64,000 nucleotides of DNA from Helianthus annuus (taxonomy: Eukaryota; Streptophyta; Magnoliopsida; Asterales; Asteraceae). Where the stretch lies: contig NC_035443.2 of assembly GCF_002127325.2 (NCBI RefSeq), positions 32,353,930 through 32,417,929 of the forward strand, given 5' to 3'. Below, piece after piece: positions 57,131 to 64,000 of the stretch. Below the pieces are notes generated by a model that worked only from the letters and a program-made list of their open reading frames with translations, made no database searches and had not been told where the DNA came from. How positions within the stretch are numbered: the stretch's first letter is position 1; each line of letters begins with the position of its first letter. The position numbers and the translations under genes are program-made.

Positions 57131-59100
57131 GGTAATTTTTTTAAAAAAATATATAGATTTCAATACACAAATACCATTCATCATTTGATGAGCATTGATT
57201 TTTTTATTATTTCAGTTTTGAGTTGATTCTTACTTGATCTAGATTTTGGTGGGTCCTTATGAACGGACTAAAGATGGTTTTAAGATCCTACCAGCAACTA
57301 CTTTTGGATTCAGTTACACCAGATCTTGGCGGGTCTGCGGGTCCTTATGAATGGATTATGTTGTTGTCTATTATATATAGTTGATTTCATCGAATGTATT
57401 TTGGTGGTTATTGATTAAATGATTGTAAAAGTTTAGAATGGCAATGGTGTGATCATGAACAAAATAGTGACTCCATGATCAGGCTCTCATTGTTTGATAA
57501 GCCCATCTATTCGTCTTCCGATGCTCCAGCTCCTTGCCATGGTGGAAGATAGCGATGGTGATGAAGAACCAGGATCGGTGATACAGTGGAGGCAATATAA
57601 GCTTTGGCAAAGGGCTCAAGAGTTGGATATCGCAAACCCTAAATCTAAGGCAATCCTTGCACTTTGACGATTAATCTGTGCAAAGACAATGGATCAAACA
57701 TTCAAGATCAAGGTTAGACTCTTCTTCTCTGTAGTTTTTCTTCTTCTTCTTCTTCAGATTTTGATTCTAACTTCAATTTCCAAATCTGAAATTAGGGTTT
57801 ATATTTAAACAGTGTCGATTTGTTAACAAATCAAATGGTTTTATCAATGGGTTTCTAGATAATCTCCTCCAACTACGATTGTTTGGTGCGGATTTCTCGC
57901 AATCAGAGGTACAGCTTACCGGAGAAGACGATTTTCGGCGAACCTATTCTCATCTTCATGTTTCCCCTATGAACAGAATAGTGGCCCCCAAAGTAAGATT
58001 TAACAGTTAACCAAGTCTAATCCTATTTTTGTTCTATCTATTACCGGCTATTGATGTTTACACTGATGATTTAGGTTTCAGTTCGTTAGGATTACAATGG
58101 AGATTTGTAGGCTGAAATTTTGCTAACGTTTCCAGGTTTGTTACGGTTTTAAGACGAACTTTAAATCATGTAATCGTTTATCTATGATCATGTTCATTTT
58201 CTGCATAATTTTGGATTAAACACCTAATTGTGTTCATTTATGACTAGGGGTTTAGATGATGAATTTGAATTTTGAAGGCTTTTAACGCTTTTAATACAAT
58301 CTTCTCAGCACAACTTCGAAATCAACATCGAAATGTGTTGATTTACATGTGGACTTCAGTTATTTCAGGTTGATTATCATGATTTAGGTTCTAATTTCAC
58401 ATTTATTCGATGTTGATTCCGTAATGTAGGGTTGACATGATGATAGTATACCATTTCTATACTTCATTTATGATTTAACTTGCTTTTTAACAAGGTTATG
58501 TGTGTGTTTAGCAGGGAGGCAAGCAGATGCAACACACAATTTAACTTGCTTTTTAACTTGGAAAGTTGGTGTGAGTTCCATCTGACCATAATGCCTACAC
58601 ATATAGGTCTGTCCTTGAATATTGGTTAGTCTCTTAAATTGCCTGTTTACATACAATCATGATGTAGGAGAAAGTTGTTACCAAGGTTGTAACAAGTTTT
58701 TGTTGAAAATTTGTTCAGCTGATGTAATTGCATGACATGTTGATTTACAGATACGTCTTCAATTGCATTCATTGAGTCACTGATGATTAGGAGGTGATTA
58801 TTTTGGTTGTTGAGAGATCGATGAAGAAAGACGAAACACACGAATAATGTTAGGTGGTTTCTTGAGGGTCTTAGTTTGGCACCTCTTTAGAGTCTTGATT
58901 TAGAATCATTGTATTTTGGGGTTGAGTAGAGACATAACTCTTGTTCTTTTATTCTATGGTTATTTGTCAATTTGTGTGCCACCGCTAAAGCCTACCACCG
59001 CCGCAAGTGTGAGAGACGTCTCTGAGGTTATAAGCTTTTGCCTTATTTGTCGGGTAAGTCTCTTTCTTTCTTCTTTGATTCGATGTGTTTTCTTTTTCCG
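57131..59100. other. Region with possible gene remnants, no intact gene
   Basis: A stretch at about 57545-57667 encodes DEEPGSVIQWRQYKLWQRAQ followed by ELDIANPKSKAILAL and a stop, protein-like but unrecognised. The rest (57720-59050) looks like intron or untranslated sequence, with a CTTCTT tract at 57738-57756. Confidence 0.3.
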
Positions 59101-60525
59101 AGTTTAAAAAGCTCCAATTTTTATACTAAAACTTGACCTTTTGAGGTCTGATTGACTTATTTCAACCTCAAAACTCGGTAGCTACATTTAGCTTATAACA
59201 ATCCTAAAATAAACCGACACTCTCCTGAAAATTTTCCGACACCTAAAATTATTTAAATACACCCCGTACGCGAAAACAGGGCCCGAATACCTTAATTTTT
59301 ATGAAAATTAAATAAAAACCATTTTTATTAGTCGCTCGTGGGCCGCGTAGAAGTAAGCATAAGCTTACGCGGGCCGCGACAGCTCCAATCTCAGGCGAGC
59401 CCCTAGGCTGCCACGTGTCGGACTCGTGTTAAGGCTACATGTTGACGTAGCAAGGCTACGGCCTAGGCTACAAGCCCTCGCGGGCCGCGTAGACCTAAGC
59501 CGAAGCTTACGCGGGCCGCGACAAAACCCAACTCAAGCCCTATATATAGCAGACATCGGCAAAACAAACGAAATCGCTCACGTTCTTTTCTTTCTCTCAA
59601 TTTTCACATAGTAGGCAATATACTCGGGTATAATACCCCCTAAATAACGAAGTTCTGCTCCGTTGTAAGTATCATAACCCCTGGATACGTATTAGATACT
59701 CTGCACGATTGATCTAGGGTTCCGTAACGGCTGTCGTGGTTCTGCCCGACGTAGTCGTTGGAATGCCGTCTCGGGGAGGGTATTACTAATGTTAAAATGG
59801 GTTATTATACTAACGCGTGTGCATTTGTGTAATTTATAGATTGTCACCAGGAAACCCTAAAGGATAATCTAAGACAGCAATGTGAGTAATCTTCTTTTTG
59901 TAAATTGTTTTTACAAAACCTCACACGATTAATTATGTATTAAACAGTTATTGAGTATTTGTATGATACAAATTATCGTCGGTATGTTGGGGTTTTGTAT
60001 ACAAAATTTGTTACTGCCTTGCGAGAATTAACATTTCCACAAGTCGGGTTGACAGTACCGTGGGTGGTAATTGATATGACTTGGAAATAAATGTAATTGC
60101 GAGACCGCCCTCAATACTGTACAATGGTTTTTATTTAAACTTGATTAAACCGGGATTCACTCACCAATATTTCCCACTGACAAAATATTTTTAAACGCTT
60201 TTCAGGTAACAATATGTGAAAGCCAAGTAGAAGCCAGCTGGACAGCACTGAAGGTTTGGAAAAATGGCAATAAAGTTACCTAAAATAAATAGATGTTTTT
60301 TTAAATAAAAATAGGATTTATTCCTATGAAAATGTGTGTACTTAAAACTTGGGTTTTATCCCATGTGTTTAATATTATGAAAGCATGGTATTTTACTCTG
60401 ATAAAATATTTCCTAACTACAATCCTGATGTACTTTCCGCTGCCAAAATAGACAAACACCAAATACCACCAAAACTGGTTGCGGCCGCCCGTTCCCGGAA
60501 CTGTTAGGGGACGGGGGTTGCGACA
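59100..60525 (+). repeat. 5' LTR of a gypsy element related to the LARD (left end approximate)
   Basis: The right end GGGGTTGCGACA is followed by GAAGGTGGTATCAAAGCTAAG, nearly the LARD junction. Near the 3' end, TTTCCC(A/G)CTGACAAAA, TTTTAAA and TTTCAGGTAA match the LARD LTR at about 48007-48052. CCAATTTTTAT near 59113 parallels the LARD LTR start, placing the left end near 59085-59115, but no clear TG start or target duplication was found. TATATATAGC near 59541 is a candidate TATA box. Inverted words AGCTTACGCGGGCCGCG and CGCGGGCCGCGTAGA (59341-59520) are GC-rich islands. Confidence 0.7.
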
Positions 60526-60530
60526 GAAGG

Positions 60531-60542
60531 TGGTATCAAAGC
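60531..60542 (+). other. Primer-binding site, one mismatch
   Basis: TGGTATCAAAGC differs from the usual TGGTATCAGAGC at one base and lies five bases after the LTR end. Confidence 0.85.
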
Positions 60543-60674
60543 TAAGCCACTGATTCAGCCACAAAAGTGTTCTGCTGAAACCAAAATTCAATCTGTCAGG
60601 AGATAAATTACGGAACTACGTGCATAATTGTATTTTATTGTTATGTGTTATTTGACTATTTGTTAGTTTACAGT

Positions 60675-61535
60675 ATGAGCGACCAAGGACCATCTGACGC
60701 GTACCGTCAATTGTCTGGTTCGCCTAAAAGCGAAGGTGCCTCTTCTCAGCCTGCTCTCTCGGGGTACTCTACTGATACTGAAGGAGGAATATTCGTGTTT
60801 AAGGCTCAGTCAGAAGAGCCATTCCCTCAGAAAAAGAGAGGATGGTTCAGTAGGGGAGCACCTGAGTGTAGGAAACGTATGAAAAAGTTACAAGAACAGA
60901 GAGCACTAGCAGCAGCCAAAAGAGAAACCGATGCCCATGCCCACGGCATGATTAATAGGGGTTTAGCTAATTTCCATATCTTAGCAACCACTGCAGCCGA
61001 CCCTAACCTGGAACAAATGATAGCACCCCAACCACAACCACCATTTCCCGACCAACCAATGGAAATAGAGAACCCTGAAAATCAAGTAGAAATGCATGAT
61101 TTCAACCCGGGGGAGATACCTAGGGTACCCGCACCTAATCCCTTAGACCCAAATTACGACCCATGGTGGGATGACAATAGGGACTATGTGCAACGTTACC
61201 ACATGCCAGAAGATGTGTCTATGCCGAACCTTGGAGCATACCTAGGTTTGGACCCTCTAGATCCCTATTACAATAACGATGTATACATTAGGGAGATTTT
61301 AGAGAATCCTTACCCGTTTCAGGCACCCACACCCCCATACCAGGAACCCGCACCCCAGATTCCGAACCCAGTCCTAGAACCTACACCCCCAATGAGTGCA
61401 GAAAACGTACAAGAACTCAGGACATTTGGTGAAGAAATCTTAAAGAGTAGTGAAAGGATGAGACATGTGGGAGAGCGACTCGTCTGGAAGTACGACGAGC
61501 GCAATATGGATTTCTGGATGAATCTATATCCATGA
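60675..61535 (+). CDS. Pre-gag ORF of the gypsy element, unknown function (286 aa)
   Basis: Starting at ATG 60675 (an in-frame ATG at 60645 would add ten unlikely residues), it encodes an acidic, proline-rich protein with no known domain. Visible parts: a Ser-rich N-terminus, STDTEGGIFVFK, a basic segment KKRGWFSRGAPECRKRMKK (about residues 55-75), an Ala-rich helix, a long Pro/Asp/Asn-rich middle, and a helical C-terminus with ERMRHVGERLVWKYDERN. It lies between the primer site and gag, in its own reading unit. It is intact although gag-pol behind it has several stops. I have the impression that similar ORFs precede gag in other Asteraceae gypsy elements, but cannot verify that here. Confidence 0.75.
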   Translation: MSDQGPSDAYRQLSGSPKSEGASSQPALSGYSTDTEGGIFVFKAQSEEPFPQKKRGWFSRGAPECRKRMKKLQEQRALAAAKRETDAHAHGMINRGLANFHILATTAADPNLEQMIAPQPQPPFPDQPMEIENPENQVEMHDFNPGEIPRVPAPNPLDPNYDPWWDDNRDYVQRYHMPEDVSMPNLGAYLGLDPLDPYYNNDVYIREILENPYPFQAPTPPYQEPAPQIPNPVLEPTPPMSAENVQELRTFGEEILKSSERMRHVGERLVWKYDERNMDFWMNLYP

Positions 61536-61828
61536 ATGTGATGGTGGAGATGGTAGTACTAATAATATAATAATAATATAATAATAAATATGTGTGTATG
61601 TGTATGAAAAAAAACTACGGATGCCTACTACAAGTAGTGGAGTTTTAAATTTCAATCGGTATTGTAATTTTAATTTCCAGTATCGATTGGTACTAGATGC
61701 ATATTATATAAAAATAGAGTAAAGTCGCAATGATCGACGCTTTTGACAAAAAAAAATGCGTGTCATGTGATCGGCTATATTAAATATTATTTTGTGATAT
61801 TAATACGTGGAAAATGTTTAAAATTCAG

Positions 61829-64000
61829 ATGGACAACGAAGTGAACCAGGAAAACCTGAATAATGAAAACATGAATGACAACAACCCGAATAACGATAAT
61901 CTGAATAATGAGAATCCGAACAACAATAACAATGGAAACCAAGTGGATAATAGTGCCATCTAACACATATTAGCACAAGGAATTATAGATGCAATGCCAT
62001 TTTTTATTCAAACTGTTAAGGAAACTGATAATAAAACTAAGCATAGTAGTAAGCGACCAACTGAATCTGAGCACAACATAAACAATGGACCCGTACTTCA
62101 AGTGCCCATTCCCAAAAGAAGAAGAACCATATCTTATGGTTGTTCTTACAAAGAATTCTGGTCCTACAAACCAATAGAATTCTCGGGCAATGAAGGACTC
62201 ATTGCAGCTCTACGTTGGATAGAAAAGACTGAGGCAGTCTTAAAAATAAGCAAGTGTGCGGAAGAGGACAAGATAATGTTTGCCTCCAATCTATTTAAGA
62301 ACTCAGCATTAGAATGGTGGAACACTATCCTCCAGTCTAGGGGAAGTGATAGGGTTTATAACATGGAATGGGAGGAATTTAAAAATATGGTAGAAAGGAA
62401 ATTCTTCCCTCCCAATGAAAAAGAACAGATAGCAAATAAGTTCCTAAATCTTAGGATGACTGGAGTAGATGTTAAGGGTTATACTACTACATTCTTTGAA
62501 TATGCTAGAATAGTACCAACCCTTGCATCACCTGAACCACTATTAATCTCCCGATACATCTGGGGATTAATCGGGGAGATTGGGCATGTAGTCAAGGCAG
62601 CTATACCCCAAACTATAGAAGAAGCTGTAGAACTAGCCAATACCTTGACAGATGAGTTATTGCGTACACGAGAAGAAGACCAGAGAAGGAACCTAGCTCA
62701 AAGGCTTACCCAGGAATTCTGCTATGGAAATTCTAACCGTAGGAATATAGGTTCTACCTCTGCGCCCTACTGTAAGGATTGCAAGAAGAAGCATTCGGGA
62801 AAATGCTCAACTCACTGCAATTTCTGTAAGTTACCAGGGCATAAGGAAGAAGACTGCAGGAGGAAATCTAGTAATGGACTGTGCTTCAACTGTGGAGAAA
62901 AAGGTTACATCAAGCCAAATTGTCCGAAACTAGCTCCAGCCGCAAACAACAAGAACATTAAAAATGCTAGAGCATTTGTTCTGACGGCAAATGAAGCCAA
63001 GATAATTCCGGACCTGATAGCCGGTACGTTTTCAGTTAATGATGTTTTTGCTAAAGTATTATTTGACTCTGGTGCAAACCAAAGTTTTATTAATACTTCG
63101 TTTTAGAAAATTCTCAATCAACCATTAACTATAACTAAACTCTCACAAGAATGTCTAGTAGAGACAGCAAATGGAGAAGCTGTTAGGATTTCTGAAATCT
63201 TGCAGGGAGCAAGAATAGAAATTTTAAATCAAAAATTTATTGCAAACCTTTACCCAATGAATCTGGCAGGATTTGATGTTGTATTAGGAATGGATTGGTT
63301 AATAGCCAATAAAGCCAGTATTTTATGTGATCAAAAGTCAATTCAAGTAAATTCACCAAAAGGTGAAAAGATCACAATTAAAGGAAATAAGTCATCTAGA
63401 TGGGTTATTGGATTTTATCACCTCTAACTATTGGTTATTGGCCGCTGTCACCCCCAACTATCACTATGGCGTCCGCCACCCCCAACTTAACACTTAGTAT
63501 GTTCTGTCACCATGTCGTTAACTGACCATTAACTTTTGATTCTGTTACTATACTTTTTGGGGTGTCTAAATATCCCCAAAACCTTTCTAAGATCTTTATG
63601 ACACCCCCAAAAGTATAATAACATGATCAAAAGTTAGTTATCAGTTAACGACGTGGTGACAGAACACACTGAGTGTTAAGTTGGGGGTGACGAGCGTCAA
63701 AGTGATAGTTGAGGGTGGCAGCGGCCAGTAGCCAATAGTTGGAGGTGATAAAATCCAATAACCCCATCTAGATCCACTAAATTCATCTCTGTGATGAAAA
63801 CTGCAAGTTGTATAAGAAAATGATCTATAGTGTATTTGATTTCTATGATCACTAACACTAAAGGAAAAGAACTAAAGGATATTCCAGTAGTATCCCAGTT
63901 TTCAGATGTCTTTCCAGAAGAGTTGCCAGGACTACCACCAGACAGGGAAGTTGAATTCAGAATTCACCTACTACTAGGGACAGCACCAATTGCCAAAGCA
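61829..64000 (+). pseudogene. Gypsy gag-pol, decayed and MITE-interrupted, runs off right edge
   Basis: ATG 61829 opens an Asn-rich start. TAA at 61961 breaks the frame, which resumes through gag (EFSGNEGLIAALRWIEKTEA), zinc knuckles CNFCKLPGHKEEDC and CFNCGEKGYIKPNC (62817-62930), and the protease motif LFDSGANQSF. TAG at 63104-63106 is the second stop. The frame continues (FDVVLGMDWL) to the MITE at 63402-63764, then resumes with a third stop (TGA near 63821) and the pre-RT segment [18 protein letters not shown]. The original frame is recoverable by eye with no frameshift seen, so decay is by point mutation plus one insertion. Confidence 0.88.
63402..63764. mobile_element. 363-bp foldback MITE, 9-bp TSD CATCTAGAT, inside gag-pol
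   Basis: GGGTTATTGGATTTTATCACC at the left is inverted at the right, and complementarity extends through most of the element (CACCCCCAACTAT, CTGTCACCA(T/C)GTCGTTAAC) to a loop near 63590. CATCTAGAT occurs at 63393-63401 and 63765-63773. The 9-bp duplication suggests a Mutator-type MITE. It carries no gene and splits the polyprotein between protease and RT. Confidence 0.93.

Overview
The window is a repeat-dense stretch of a flowering-plant nuclear genome. It holds one gene that looks complete, a half-transporter of the ABCG/WBC family with seven coding exons on the minus strand. Nearly everything else is transposable element. The repeat families (a copia LTR opening TGTTGGTGCAC, an Athila-type LTR rich in CACGGGGCCGTG, Tekay-type gypsy LTRs opening TGTAACA) resemble those I know from Asteraceae (lettuce, sunflower and relatives). 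That placement is inference; 'eudicot plant' is firm. I see no rRNA, tRNA, CRISPR or bacterial operon structure.

Layout. 1-2228: 5' end of a minus-strand copia element (LTR, primer site, gag). 2253-5433: an Athila-type LTR, then the end of a gypsy LTR. 5670-6017: a GC-rich foldback with 163-bp arms. 6131-12303: a Mutator-like long-TIR element with five other DNA elements inside it, up to four levels deep. 12587-12896: a SINE. 13299-13643 and 15095-15871: further MITEs, two of them inside (TA)n microsatellites. 16214-17917: another long-TIR element with a perfect 9-bp target duplication, 83 bp past the ABC gene's stop codon. 18001-26239: the ABCG gene, whose fifth intron holds a 3.9-kb copia fragment without LTRs between 15-bp direct repeats. 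26456-27787: a minisatellite, an orphan exon, and an X8-domain (callose-binding type) gene with a premature stop. 28860-42492: a 3.9-kb solo LTR split by a very young, complete Tekay-type gypsy element (31850-41581) with 2216-bp LTRs nearly identical to each other, a probable 80-nt gag intron and one nonsense codon. 42498-45446: a degenerate repeat array, a possible Helitron 5' end, and a stray exon of a strawberry-notch/FORGETTER1-type gene. 45447-54989: a young non-coding LTR element (LARD) with TSD ATTTT. 54995-59100: a tandem duplication with an expanded AAT microsatellite and unrecognised exon-like pieces. 59100-64000: the 5' part of a decayed gypsy element with a pre-gag ORF, a gag-pol frame with several stops, and a MITE with a perfect 9-bp target duplication.

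How the parts relate. Nesting and target-site duplications give an order of events at several loci: solo LTR before Tekay element, E1 before E2 before E3 before E4, and gypsy gag-pol before its MITE. The LARD and the gypsy element at the right edge share LTR-end and primer-site sequence, so the second family is a plausible source of proteins for the first. I found no clearly new enzymatic system. The most unusual signals are the gag intron, the duplicated PPT/LTR boundary in the Tekay element, the LTR-less copia insert with a 15-bp repeat, the (TA)n-targeting MITEs, and the nested long-TIR elements.
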